Source: Halomonas citrativorans (GTDB lineage Bacteria > Pseudomonadota > Gammaproteobacteria > Pseudomonadales > Halomonadaceae). From it: a DNA stretch of 64,000 bases. Shown here piece by piece: positions 1 to 8,451 of the stretch. The DNA lies in the NCBI RefSeq assembly GCF_900163645.1, contig NZ_FUKM01000033.1:291789-355788 (forward strand), given 5' to 3'. Positions within the stretch are counted from its first letter, which is position 1. Each line of letters begins with the position of its first letter. The position numbers and the translations under genes are program-made. A model generated the notes under the pieces. The model was not told the origin of the DNA. It saw only the letters and a list, made by a program, of their open reading frames with translations, and made no database searches.

Positions 1-1739
1 AGCCCAATGCCATGGGCGGGCGCGAAGTGGGCGGGCTTGCCAACCAGCTGGCCGCGCATATGGATTACCACACGCCCGGTGCCCTCGGCCGAGTCACCCG
101 CTTCTGGGCGACGGAAACGTTAACGCCCGAACTGCCCCAGGCGCCCGGCTATAAGGCGATTGAGCTTTTTGGCGCGGTTGAGCGGGGCGACATAAAGGCG
201 CTGTGGATAATGGCCACAAACCCGGCGGTCAGCTTGCCGGATGCCGCCCGCGTGCGGCGTGCGCTTGAAAAGTGCCCGCTGGTGATTGTGTCAGAGTGCG
301 TCAGCCATACTGATCTGCTGGCCTATGCCGATATTATCCTGCCCGCGACGGGATGGTCTGAAAAAGATGGCACGGTGACCAATTCCGAGCGGCGTATTTC
401 ACGGCAGCGTGGTTTGCTACCTGCGCCAGGCCAGGCGCGTCACGACTGGTGGATTATGTGCGAAGCCGCCAAGCGGTTGGGCTTTCATGAGGCGTTTGAC
501 TATACCTATCCCCATGAGATTTTTGATGAGCACGCGCGCCTTTCCGCTTTCGAGAATGAAGGGACGAGTAAACGGCTATTCGATATTTCCGGCCTGGTGG
601 GGCTTGGGCGCGAGGGCTACGACGCGCTGGCGCCAATTCAATGGCCGGTGACGTCTTCAGCACCTCACGGAACGGCGCGGCTGTTTGAAGACGGTGAATT
701 CGCCACGCCTAATGGGCGAGCCAATTTCATCGCCATAACGCCGCGCTTGCCGGAGCAACGCTTAAGTGACGCCTATCCGCTGCGCCTGAATACCGGGCGT
801 ATTCGCGACCAATGGCACACCATGACGCGGACGGCGCGCGCCCCCCGGCTGATGAACCACCGCTATGAGCCGTTTATCGAACTCCACCCAAACGATGCCG
901 CGAACTATGGCATTGGCGACCAGCAGCTGGCAGTATTGTCCGCCGCCAGCGGCGAGTACCGGGGGCGGGTGCGAATCTCAAGCGCCCAGCGGCGTGGTGA
1001 GGTGTTTATTCCCATGCACTGGAGCGATGCGTTCAGTAAATCGGCGCGTAGCGGTGCCCTGCTAAAATCCATCACCGACTCCGTTTCAGGCCAGCCGGAA
1101 ACCAAGCACGGCGCGGTGGCGTTGGCGCCGCTTAACACGGCTTGGGAGGCAACGCTGTTGATTGCTCACCCATTAGGGGATAATAGCCAGCAGGAAGCGC
1201 CCTCGTGGTGTAAAAGCGATTACTGGGCGCGCGTGCCCATGCAGGGCTGCCAGCGCTGGCAGCTGGCAGATGCAAAGCCGGTACATGACTGGGTGGCGCT
1301 GCTCGCTACGTGGCTACCCGAAGGGGCTTCTTTGTGGTGTGAAGACAGCGGCAATGGCCGCCTGCGCGCTGCGGCTATTGTGCAGGGCAAACTGCGCTGG
1401 TGGCTGATGGTCGGCCCGCCGCGCGAATTGCCCGGGCTTGCCTGGCTTGAAGCGCGTTTTAATGAAACAGTCATAAGTGATAAGCACCGGCGCCGGCTGT
1501 TAGCGGGGTGTGACGATGGCGCCGCCGATACCGGCCCTGTGGTATGCAGTTGCCACCAGGTGGGCCAAACGATGATTGTTAATGCTATTCGTGCCGGTGA
1601 TGCCAGCGTTGAAGCATTGGGCGCACGGCTTGCCTGTGGAACCCAATGCGGTAGTTGTTTGCCTGAATTGAAGTCCCTGATTGAAGAGGAGCGTTCACAT
1701 GCGCGTGCTAAGCAAGCGTCTACTACAGAAGTGGCCTGA
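1..1739 (+). CDS. nasA: Assimilatory nitrate reductase catalytic subunit, C-terminal part
   Basis: The gene is open at the left edge, so the N-terminal [4Fe-4S] and first molybdopterin regions are missing. The visible 570+ residues match a molybdopterin-guanine-dinucleotide oxidoreductase: a central Mo-cofactor segment (NPAVS, then TGWSEKDGT), and a C-terminal dinucleotide-binding beta-barrel around residues 255-370 containing LNTGRIRDQWHT. The last 60 residues are a BFD-like [2Fe-2S] domain with cysteines in CSC...C...CGSC. That tail is typical of cytoplasmic NasA-type enzymes, which reduce nitrate to nitrite, rather than periplasmic NapA. No signal peptide can be judged because the start is outside the window. 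cobA overlaps its 3' end, consistent with translational coupling in a nas operon. Confidence 0.9.
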   Translation, partial: PNAMGGREVGGLANQLAAHMDYHTPGALGRVTRFWATETLTPELPQAPGYKAIELFGAVERGDIKALWIMATNPAVSLPDAARVRRALEKCPLVIVSECVSHTDLLAYADIILPATGWSEKDGTVTNSERRISRQRGLLPAPGQARHDWWIMCEAAKRLGFHEAFDYTYPHEIFDEHARLSAFENEGTSKRLFDISGLVGLGREGYDALAPIQWPVTSSAPHGTARLFEDGEFATPNGRANFIAITPRLPEQRLSDAYPLRLNTGRIRDQWHTMTRTARAPRLMNHRYEPFIELHPNDAANYGIGDQQLAVLSAASGEYRGRVRISSAQRRGEVFIPMHWSDAFSKSARSGALLKSITDSVSGQPETKHGAVALAPLNTAWEATLLIAHPLGDNSQQEAPSWCKSDYWARVPMQGCQRWQLADAKPVHDWVALLATWLPEGASLWCEDSGNGRLRAAAIVQGKLRWWLMVGPPRELPGLAWLEARFNETVISDKHRRRLLAGCDDGAADTGPVVCSCHQVGQTMIVNAIRAGDASVEALGARLACGTQCGSCLPELKSLIEEERSHARAKQASTTEVA

Positions 1740-2613
1740 GGCCACGATGCGCTTTACGCAGCGTGTGCTGTCGCCATTCCAGCGCTCCACGCGCAGCGCC
1801 TCAAGCACTCCTTCGCTTAAGCTGCGCGGAGAATGCACGGCCGGGCATGTGTATCTGGTGGGCGCGGGCAGTGGCGATATGGAGCTGTTAACGCTGAAAG
1901 CCGCCCGGCTGTTAATGCAGGCCGATGCCATCGTGTATGACCGTTTGGTCGGCGATGATGTGCTGGGGCTGATTCCGCTTTCCGCCGAGCGCTACTACGT
2001 TGGCAAGGCCAGTGGCCATCACAGTATGCCTCAAGCGGAAATTGGCGCCTTGATGGTCAAGCTGGCGACCGCCGGCAAATCGGTGGTGCGCTTGAAAGGC
2101 GGCGACCCCGGCATATTTGCGCGTATGGGCGAAGAGCTTGCCGCTCTGGCGGATGCCAATGTGCCCGCGCACATCGTGCCCGGCATTACTGCGGCGTCTG
2201 CCGCCGCCGCAAGCCTGGGGATCCCGCTAACCGACCGGGGCCACTCTCAGCAGCTGCGCTTTATTACCGCACAGCTATGCCGTGAGGGCGGCGCGCCCGA
2301 CTGGAAAACTCTGGCCCGCCGCGATGAAACCCTGGTGTTTTATATGGGGCTTTCCAAGGTAGAGGCCATTTGCGCAGGGCTACGTCAGGCCGGCTTGCCC
2401 GATGAGTGGCCGATTATGCTGGTAGCCAATGCCAGCCTGCCTGAACAGCAGGCATTGGTGGGTACCCTTAACGATATGCCCCAACGCCTGGCGGATCATC
2501 CGCTGCCATCACCCTGCGTGATTCTGGTGGGCAGCGTGGTGAGTATGGTGGCGAGCAGCCCCGCTAATGCGCTTGCCTCAGCGGGCATCATCGAATCGGT
2601 CGACCTGACGTAG
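1699..2613 (+). CDS. cobA: Uroporphyrinogen-III C-methyltransferase (siroheme synthesis)
   Basis: This SAM-dependent enzyme methylates uroporphyrinogen III at C2 and C7 to give precorrin-2 on the way to siroheme, the cofactor of assimilatory nitrite reductase. The tetrapyrrole-methylase domain starts near residue 50 with GxVYLVGAGSGD. It continues through the YVGKASGHHS region, RLKGGDPGIFARMGEE, and the PGITAASAAAASLGIPLTDR loop. The ATG at 1699 is preferred over the upstream in-frame TTG at 1681 because GAAGAGGA lies 8 nt before it. The gene begins 41 bp inside nasA, so it is probably coupled to it. The roughly 50-residue basic N-terminal extension is longer than in most SUMT proteins; a later start is possible. 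The 3' end overlaps the convergent MFS gene by 36 bp. Confidence 0.92.
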   Translation: MRVLSKRLLQKWPEATMRFTQRVLSPFQRSTRSASSTPSLKLRGECTAGHVYLVGAGSGDMELLTLKAARLLMQADAIVYDRLVGDDVLGLIPLSAERYYVGKASGHHSMPQAEIGALMVKLATAGKSVVRLKGGDPGIFARMGEELAALADANVPAHIVPGITAASAAAASLGIPLTDRGHSQQLRFITAQLCREGGAPDWKTLARRDETLVFYMGLSKVEAICAGLRQAGLPDEWPIMLVANASLPEQQALVGTLNDMPQRLADHPLPSPCVILVGSVVSMVASSPANALASAGIIESVDLT

Positions 2614-3837
2614 CGTTGGGAACAGGCGCATCCACAGGCCGACCACCGCCAACGTGCCCACGCCGCCAATCACCGCGGCGGGCACTACGCCAAACCCGGC
2701 AGCCATGCTGCCTGCGCGGAACTCGCCCAACTCATTGCTTGAGCCAATAAACAGCATATTGACGGCATTCACCCGGCCGCGCATTTCATCCGGCGTGGCC
2801 AGCTGAATCACAGTGGTGCGTACATAAACACTGATCATATCGGCCGCACCCGCCACCAGCATGGCGATCATTGACACCCAGAACAGGGTTGAGAAGGCGA
2901 ACACCAGATTCGCTAGGCCAAACACGGCCACGGCGGCAAACATCACATGCCCGGCGCGGCGCTTGATGCCGCGAACGCCAAGATAAAGCCCCATCAATAA
3001 TGCACCCACCGCAATTGCGCTGCGCAATGCACCTAGCCCTTCAGGGCCAACATGCAGAACTTCCTGAGCGTAAATGGGCAGCAGCGCCACGACGCCACCC
3101 AGCAGCACGGCAAATAGATCCAACGAAATGGCGCCCAGAATAATCGGCTGATAGCGGATATAACGAATGCCGGCGGAAAAGCGCTTCCAAGCGGTGCTTT
3201 CTAATACCTTGGCTTTCTCGACATAGCGCACTGGTACCAGCATCAGTAAGGCCAGCGCGACGATAAAGCAGCCCAAGCACACGGCATAAGCCAGGCTGCC
3301 GCCGCCCACACTGTAAAGTACGCCGCCCAGCAATGGCCCGCTAATCACTGCGACTTTCATGATCGAGCTATTCAGCGCAATGGCCTGGGCAAGCTGAGCG
3401 CGGGGCACAATATTGGGCAACATACTTTGCAGCGTGGGGCCGGTAAATGCCCGAGCACAGCCAAACAGAGCCAGCACAACATAAAATTCAATAACGCTAC
3501 CGTGATTGGCCTGCGCCAATAAAAGCAGTAGTGCACTACAAATGCCCTGTACTGCCCAGCTGAGTTGCAGAATGCGCTTGCGCGGAAAACGGTCGACCAC
3601 ATCGCCGGCGGGCAGCAGTAAAATCACCATAGGCAAAAACTGCGCAAGCCCCACATAGGCAAGCGACATGGCATCACGGGTAATGTCATATACCTGCCAG
3701 GCCACCACAATGGCTTGAATTTGCATGGCAAAAACGGCTGCAAGGCGGGAGAGAAGAAAGCTTAGAAAGCCCGGTTGGCGATGAATGGGAAGCAGTGGGG
3801 CATCGGTCGCTGCAGGCGTGTTGTTGTCTGGGGGCAT
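2578..3837 (-). CDS. MFS transporter, EntS-like (MFS_3 family)
   Basis: This is a roughly 419-residue integral membrane protein with about 12 hydrophobic segments. The motif-A-like loop GDVVDRFPRKR between TM2 and TM3 and the overall length fit the MFS_3 branch (EntS-type exporters). The substrate is unknown and no siderophore genes are adjacent. The start is uncertain: an in-frame TTG at 3858 adds seven residues, and neither site has a clear Shine-Dalgarno. The C-terminus overlaps cobA tail-to-tail by 36 bp with no terminator between them, so the two transcripts run into each other. The gene shows no functional link to nitrate assimilation beyond position. Confidence 0.8.
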   Translation of the reverse strand: MPPDNNTPAATDAPLLPIHRQPGFLSFLLSRLAAVFAMQIQAIVVAWQVYDITRDAMSLAYVGLAQFLPMVILLLPAGDVVDRFPRKRILQLSWAVQGICSALLLLLAQANHGSVIEFYVVLALFGCARAFTGPTLQSMLPNIVPRAQLAQAIALNSSIMKVAVISGPLLGGVLYSVGGGSLAYAVCLGCFIVALALLMLVPVRYVEKAKVLESTAWKRFSAGIRYIRYQPIILGAISLDLFAVLLGGVVALLPIYAQEVLHVGPEGLGALRSAIAVGALLMGLYLGVRGIKRRAGHVMFAAVAVFGLANLVFAFSTLFWVSMIAMLVAGAADMISVYVRTTVIQLATPDEMRGRVNAVNMLFIGSSNELGEFRAGSMAAGFGVVPAAVIGGVGTLAVVGLWMRLFPTLRQVDRFDDAR

Positions 3838-4040
3838 GGGCGGTATCTTGGTTAGCAAGAGAATGTTAGCAAGCGAATTTTTATAATTCTATCGCTTATG
3901 GCGCCAAACGTGGATCAAAATGCCCGTAAATTCCGCCTGGTTAATGCCAAGCCTATTAAGGGGTTTTTCTAGTGAGTGGTTGAAGTCACGTGACGGCTGC
4001 CCCATGTTAATTAACACGCTATCAATAGAAAAGGATGTTA

Positions 4041-4853
4041 ATGATGCAAAAGGTTATGCCTAACCCCGGTTTCGGTACTTTTCGCTTGGAAGGCGATACG
4101 CTAAAAGAGAGCATTCATGCGGCGCTTGAAGCAGGCTACCGCCATATCGACACCGCTCAGTTTTACGGTAATGAGAAGGGCGTTGGTGAAGCGATCCGTG
4201 ACAGCAGCGTGCCACGTGGCGACATTTTTCTAACCACCAAGGTGTGGCACGACAACCTGGCGCCGCAGCGCTTGAAAGAGAGCGTTGATGAAAGCCTTGA
4301 AAAACTGGGCACCGATTACGTTGACCTACTACTGATCCATTGGCCATCGCCGGATAACGAAGTGGCGATGGAAGAGTATCTGGCTGCTCTCAAAGAAGTA
4401 AAGGCACTGGGCAAGGCGCGCCATATCGGCGTATCCAACTTCACCATCGAGCAGCTTGATAAAGCGGTGGAGATTTTGGGTAAAGGCGAAATCCTCACCA
4501 ACCAGATCGAAGTGCATCCTTTTCTGCAAAACCGCAAGCTGGTTGAGCGCTGCGAGCATCACGGTATTCAGGTAACGGCCTTTATGCCGCTGGCGGTGGG
4601 CAAGGTAATGGACGATGCGACCCTCAAGCAGATTGCTGATGCACATAGCGTAACGCCTGCGCAAATTGCCTTGGCTTGGGTCAATCAGCGCAATATGGTC
4701 ACCATTCCCTCTTCCACCAAGGCGCGTAACATCCAAAGCAATATTGCCGCGTTTGATCTTGTGCTAAGCGACAGCGAAATGACCGACATTGCCAAGCTGG
4801 ACCGCAAGGAGCGCATCGCCAACCCCGACTTTGCGCCCGCCTGGGACGAGTGA
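4041..4853 (+). CDS. dkgB: Aldo/keto reductase, DkgB-like
   Basis: This is a 270-residue NADPH-dependent (beta/alpha)8 oxidoreductase. The AKR catalytic tetrad is visible as D37, Y42, K67 and H100 in HIDTAQFYGNE, TTKVW and LLIHWPSP. The C-terminal cofactor-phosphate region IPSSTKARNIQSN is also present. Length and sequence fit AKR5-type 2,5-diketo-D-gluconate reductase B or methylglyoxal reductase; the physiological substrate cannot be read from sequence. Three in-frame ATGs lie at 4035, 4041 and 4044. AAGGA at 4030-4034 favours 4041 or 4044. The gene is monocistronic and ends before a strong terminator at 4898-4925. Confidence 0.88.
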   Translation: MMQKVMPNPGFGTFRLEGDTLKESIHAALEAGYRHIDTAQFYGNEKGVGEAIRDSSVPRGDIFLTTKVWHDNLAPQRLKESVDESLEKLGTDYVDLLLIHWPSPDNEVAMEEYLAALKEVKALGKARHIGVSNFTIEQLDKAVEILGKGEILTNQIEVHPFLQNRKLVERCEHHGIQVTAFMPLAVGKVMDDATLKQIADAHSVTPAQIALAWVNQRNMVTIPSSTKARNIQSNIAAFDLVLSDSEMTDIAKLDRKERIANPDFAPAWDE

Positions 4854-4897
4854 TCTTAAATGAGTGCTGAGGAACCTTAAGCTTCTTATAATGTCTT

Positions 4898-4930
4898 AGC
4901 GGTGCCTGTTTTAGCAGGCACCGCTTTTAT
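4898..4930 (+). terminator. Rho-independent terminator after dkgB
   Basis: A perfect 11-bp stem (AGCGGTGCCTG at 4898-4908, paired with 4915-4925) has a 6-nt loop and is followed by TTTTAT. It separates the aldo/keto reductase from the small arfA gene. Confidence 0.9.
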
Positions 4931-4966
4931 ATAGCTTTTAAATAATCGGCTGTACAGGAAGATTCC

Positions 4967-5113
4967 ATGAAGCAAAAGATTCGCGACAACGCGCTCAAAG
5001 CGCAGCTACGAACCCCCATGTTCAAGATGCAACAACAAACGCCCAAAAAAGGTAAAGGCAGCTACTCCCGTAAAGGGCGCAAGGCCCTGCGGGGGTATCG
5101 CCAAGCCGCTTAA
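4967..5113 (+). CDS. arfA: Alternative ribosome-rescue factor A
   Basis: This 48-codon gene encodes a very basic peptide starting MKQKIRDNALKAQL and ending with KKGKGSYSRKGRK followed by a short tail. Both blocks match E. coli ArfA, which has KGQIKDNAIEALL and NKKGKGSYMRKGK. ArfA enters ribosomes stalled on non-stop mRNA and recruits release factor RF2, as a backup to tmRNA. AGGAAG at 4956-4961 gives a good Shine-Dalgarno, 5 nt from the ATG. In E. coli the longer arfA mRNA is cleaved in a hairpin and the product is tagged by trans-translation. Here a normal TAA ends the protein just after the conserved core, with only a 5-bp hairpin near 5074-5088, so that loop may be weaker or absent. Identification rests on the two motifs and on size. 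Confidence 0.88.
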   Translation: MKQKIRDNALKAQLRTPMFKMQQQTPKKGKGSYSRKGRKALRGYRQAA

Positions 5114-5229
5114 TCAGGCGTTTTGGTGATACCACTGCTTTGCTTTGTGCAACGTATTTGAATAATGCTGGTTTTGTAAAAGTGCTAGAAACAGGATCTA
5201 GTTATCGATGCTAACTCACTTTCATTAAA

Positions 5230-6078
5230 TTATTGTTGTGGCGCATTAGTATTATTTTTAATGCCGGTTAAGTATTGAATGCTGTCTTCAATATCGTCTT
5301 TATTGATTTCATCCATAATAATATTGATGTGCGGCTTACGAGAAATCAGTTGCTCAAAAACCAGCTCGTAATTTAGCCAGCCTTTGCCCAATGGCACAAA
5401 CATCAGGTTTCCGTCCTCGACTCTAAAGTCCTTGGCATGAACAACCGCAACTCTATCTCCCCAGGAGCTGATGGCTTCCTGCAATATACTCTGTTGTTGG
5501 AGATAATTATCACTGGTTAAAAAATTGACAGGGTCAAAAATGATTTGCAGGTTGTTGGAATTGACCATTTCTAGCATGCGGGTGACTTTCTTCGGGGTAT
5601 GAAGTGGATGATTAACGCCTGGTTCTATACCCACGATAACGCCACATTTTTCTGCTTCGGCGACCAGTTCACGAACGCTTTCCAGCATGTCCAGGAAGGG
5701 TGCTTCAGAAAAATTTTCGTCAGTGTAAGCAATTTCAGCATGTATATTGCCCGTTTCGGTGCCTACGATGCTGCAGCCAAAGTCACGCGCATAGCGCAGA
5801 TGCTCCTTAAATTGCGCCAAGGCTTGCCGTCTCTCTTTCCTGTCAGGATGTATAATATTGACATAACAGCCGAGTACGGCGATCTGTATGTTAGCCTCCC
5901 GAAACGCGGTGCCAATATGATGGGCAAGTCCGGGTGATAAGAAACCGGGTGCTGTTGTAAAGTCGAATGATTTGTTAAGAGCGAGTTGAACGGCGTTAAG
6001 ATTGCGCTGAGATAGATTTTTAACGAGATCTTCTAGCGGCATTTTAGGAAGGTCATGTGCCCTTATGCCCAACTTCAT
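5230..6078 (-). CDS. Sugar phosphate isomerase/epimerase-like TIM-barrel protein
   Basis: This 282-residue protein belongs to the xylose-isomerase-like/AP-endonuclease-2 TIM-barrel family. Likely metal ligands and catalytic residues are E152 (GIEPGVNH), D182 (FDPVNF), H214 (HAKDF) and E257 (MDEIN), the arrangement used by metal-dependent ketose 3-epimerases and isomerases. It has no signal peptide, so it is cytoplasmic. It is the last gene of the TRAP/GH105 operon, 144 bp after dctP. The context suggests a step in uronate or keto-deoxy-sugar handling, but kduI already covers the known isomerisation, so its substrate is unassigned. The 3' end lies before AT-rich DNA with no clear terminator. 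Confidence 0.8.
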   Translation of the reverse strand: MKLGIRAHDLPKMPLEDLVKNLSQRNLNAVQLALNKSFDFTTAPGFLSPGLAHHIGTAFREANIQIAVLGCYVNIIHPDRKERRQALAQFKEHLRYARDFGCSIVGTETGNIHAEIAYTDENFSEAPFLDMLESVRELVAEAEKCGVIVGIEPGVNHPLHTPKKVTRMLEMVNSNNLQIIFDPVNFLTSDNYLQQQSILQEAISSWGDRVAVVHAKDFRVEDGNLMFVPLGKGWLNYELVFEQLISRKPHINIIMDEINKDDIEDSIQYLTGIKNNTNAPQQ

Positions 6079-6084
6079 AAGCTC

Positions 6085-6222
6085 TCCTAATGCAGGTTAG
6101 TATAGGCCAAGAGACTGCCTTTATTACGATTGCTATAAATATAAAGACAGCCGCCTTGGTTTAAATGGTAATGAACGAGATACGCTGTGTAAAAGGCAGC
6201 TATATCTCGTATTCATCGACAA
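6085..6222 (-). other. Spacer with two potential RNA stem-loops between dctP and the isomerase gene
   Basis: Read on the minus strand, an imperfect inverted repeat (TATCTCG and CGAGATA arms near 6173-6215) directly follows the dctP stop. A second stem pairs 10 bases (CTGCCTTTAT with ATAAAGACAG in plus-strand terms, near 6115-6151, one G-U pair). Such structures often stabilise the message for an abundant periplasmic binding protein or reduce downstream expression. That role is inferred here. Confidence 0.35.
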
Positions 6223-7224
6223 TTATTGTGCGTTTGTCGCTTTGATTTGCTGATAAACAGCGTATTGTTCCGGCATGTTTTCAAGTTCTTCGTACATGGG
6301 TTGTACGGCTGCCTGGAAGGGCTCGATATCGACATCATTAATTTCGACACCAAACTCTTCTTGAATTTGAGTTCTGGCGTCAGCGATGCCTTTTAACCAT
6401 TGTTCGATTTGGAACTCAGTTGACTCCTGAAGTGCTTCCGCAACAGCTGTACGTTGTTCATCAGAGAGCGAGTCAAGCACTCGGTTGCTGATCAGAATAA
6501 TATCTGGAATGCGGGTGTGGCCATCAAGAGAGTAGTAGTCAACGACCTCGCCATGGCGAGCAGCGGTAAGGGCAAACTCATTGTTTTCGGCACCGTCCAG
6601 TACGCCTTGCTGTAACGCGGTGTACACCTCTTCTTGAGCCATTACAACGGGGGATGCACCCAGCAGACGCATCATATCAATGGCCGTTTGGCTTTGCATA
6701 ACACGTACTTTCTTGCCCGCCAAATCTTCAACCGTTTCTATCGGAGCGCCTGTGGTATAAAAGTTACGCTGCCCAGAGTCGTACCAGCCAACGCCAACAA
6801 AGCCTTGGTTTTCCGTTGAGCGGTATACGTCACTCATAATCTCTTCATCATTCATGACCTGATAAAAATGGTCCTGATCATCGAAGAGGTAGGGCATTGA
6901 AAAAACATCGTAAAGGGGTGAGAAACTTCCCATTAAGCCGCCCGACACTTTGGTAATATCAATAGCGCCTGCCTGGAGAAGTTCAACCAGCTCGCTTTCT
7001 CCGCCTAGTTGGCTATCAGGAAAATAAGAGACACTGATTGAGCCATCCGTTTTTTCTTCGACAAGCTCGCCAAAAAGCGCGAGTGCATCTTTTACGGGCT
7101 GGGAGTTTTGTGCATAGGCTAGCTTAAGATTAACGTTTTCCTGCGCATAAGCGGTGTTTGTACCAAGGGCGAGCGTAGCGATTGCAGCGGCAAGTATTGT
7201 TTTTGTGTAGCGGTGCGTCGTCAT
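6223..7224 (-). CDS. dctP: TRAP transporter substrate-binding protein, DctP family
   Basis: This 333-residue periplasmic solute receptor has a signal peptide of about 27 residues ending AYA before QE. It carries the DctP hallmarks: an Arg in KKVRVMQS (R174), which in characterised members binds the ligand carboxylate, and the segment VYTALQQGVLDGAENN at 200-215. The receptor hands ligand to the DctQM membrane complex, driven by sodium. The operon contains a GH105 hydrolase and is linked to kduID, so the ligand is probably an unsaturated galacturonate or glucuronate oligosaccharide. This is inference from context. It is separated from dctQM by the hydrolase gene, which is unusual for dct clusters. 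Confidence 0.9.
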   Translation of the reverse strand: MTTHRYTKTILAAAIATLALGTNTAYAQENVNLKLAYAQNSQPVKDALALFGELVEEKTDGSISVSYFPDSQLGGESELVELLQAGAIDITKVSGGLMGSFSPLYDVFSMPYLFDDQDHFYQVMNDEEIMSDVYRSTENQGFVGVGWYDSGQRNFYTTGAPIETVEDLAGKKVRVMQSQTAIDMMRLLGASPVVMAQEEVYTALQQGVLDGAENNEFALTAARHGEVVDYYSLDGHTRIPDIILISNRVLDSLSDEQRTAVAEALQESTEFQIEQWLKGIADARTQIQEEFGVEINDVDIEPFQAAVQPMYEELENMPEQYAVYQQIKATNAQ

Positions 7225-7280
7225 GATTAACTCCTGATGTTGGTCTTATTGGTGTAGAGCGTCCTGCATGGTGATGTTGA

Positions 7281-8420
7281 TTATAGATATGTCCGCATAT
7301 ACTCGGATAAACACAAAATAGCCATTGCTTGTCCATAAGGCGTTGATGTTAAAGGGATGTTTCTGTAGTAATCCAGATTTTCACCCATCGCTGTTCCGAA
7401 AGAGACTTGCTCAAGCTCGCCGTCTGAATTGATATTATTAATGACGCCTTTAATAGCTTTTTCAGCGGCATCGAAGTAAGAAGCGTCGATATAGCGCAGC
7501 CTTATCGCTTTTAATAGACCATAAGAAAACCCAGCGGTGGCTGATGCTTCAAGATATGAGGATGGATCATCTAGCAAGGTATGCCAAAGGCCACTATCGG
7601 ATTGCCATTGAATCAACGCCTCAACTTGAGCTTCAAGCACTTGAATAAGGTAGCGATGAAATGAGTCGGTTTTGGGTAGATCTAAAAGTTCTAAAAATTC
7701 TGGAATAACGATGGTGACCCAACTATTACCACGGGCCCAAAGCGCATTCGCATAATTGTGATGACCGTCAAATGTCCAGCCATGAAACCAGGCACCGCTT
7801 TGTCGATCCATTAGATATTGAATATGCAGTAAGAATTGATATTTAGCTTCTTCCACATATTCAGGCTTGTTTAGCAAAAGACCAATTTTTGCTAATGGAA
7901 GCACCGTCATCATCAGCGTGTCATCCCACATCTGCTGATGATTTTCATTATTGTAAACTATATGCTGTAAGCCTCCTCGCTTTGTGCGAGGCATTTCATA
8001 CATGACCCATTCTGCCCAGGATTGCAGGTAGGGAAGCCATTCTTTACGTCCGGTTTCTTCATAGCGATAAGCCAGGGTTAAGAAAGGGCACATGGTGTTA
8101 ACGTTTTTGGTGGCTAAGCGCTCGCTGAAACGCTCCTTAAACCATTCATCAATAATACCCAAGGCATGAGGATCCGATGTCTGCTCGTAGTATTTATAAA
8201 TTCCATATAGGCCAATGCCATGCGTCCATTCCCAACCAGCCCATCCTTTGGTGTCTATCGTGCGGCCATCATCTAAATGAAGCAGAAACTCGCCTGTTTC
8301 ATCCTGAATGTTGATCAGGTTATGAATGGTTTTCTTTATAAGCTCGCTGACATCATTTTTTTCGATAAAGCGTTCATCCTGTCTTAAGAGATCGCTGTGT
8401 TTTACGCTAAATACGTTCAT
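7281..8420 (-). CDS. Glycoside hydrolase family 105 (unsaturated rhamnogalacturonyl/uronyl hydrolase-like)
   Basis: This 379-residue (alpha/alpha)6-barrel protein shows GH105 signatures: AGWEWTHGIGLYG at 61-73, the catalytic-Asp region MWDDTLMM at 164-171, and ANALWARGNSW at 224-234. GH105 enzymes hydrate the 4,5-unsaturated uronyl residue at the non-reducing end of lyase products and release 5-keto-4-deoxyuronate. No signal peptide is visible, so it acts in the cytoplasm on imported oligosaccharides. It lies 31 bp after dctM and 56 bp before dctP on the same strand. The released keto-deoxyuronate is the substrate of KduI encoded nearby. GH88 is a related alternative, but motif details favour GH105. 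Confidence 0.85.
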   Translation of the reverse strand: MNVFSVKHSDLLRQDERFIEKNDVSELIKKTIHNLINIQDETGEFLLHLDDGRTIDTKGWAGWEWTHGIGLYGIYKYYEQTSDPHALGIIDEWFKERFSERLATKNVNTMCPFLTLAYRYEETGRKEWLPYLQSWAEWVMYEMPRTKRGGLQHIVYNNENHQQMWDDTLMMTVLPLAKIGLLLNKPEYVEEAKYQFLLHIQYLMDRQSGAWFHGWTFDGHHNYANALWARGNSWVTIVIPEFLELLDLPKTDSFHRYLIQVLEAQVEALIQWQSDSGLWHTLLDDPSSYLEASATAGFSYGLLKAIRLRYIDASYFDAAEKAIKGVINNINSDGELEQVSFGTAMGENLDYYRNIPLTSTPYGQAMAILCLSEYMRTYL

Positions 8421-8451
8421 ACACCATAGACTCCGTTCATGTTAAATAAGA

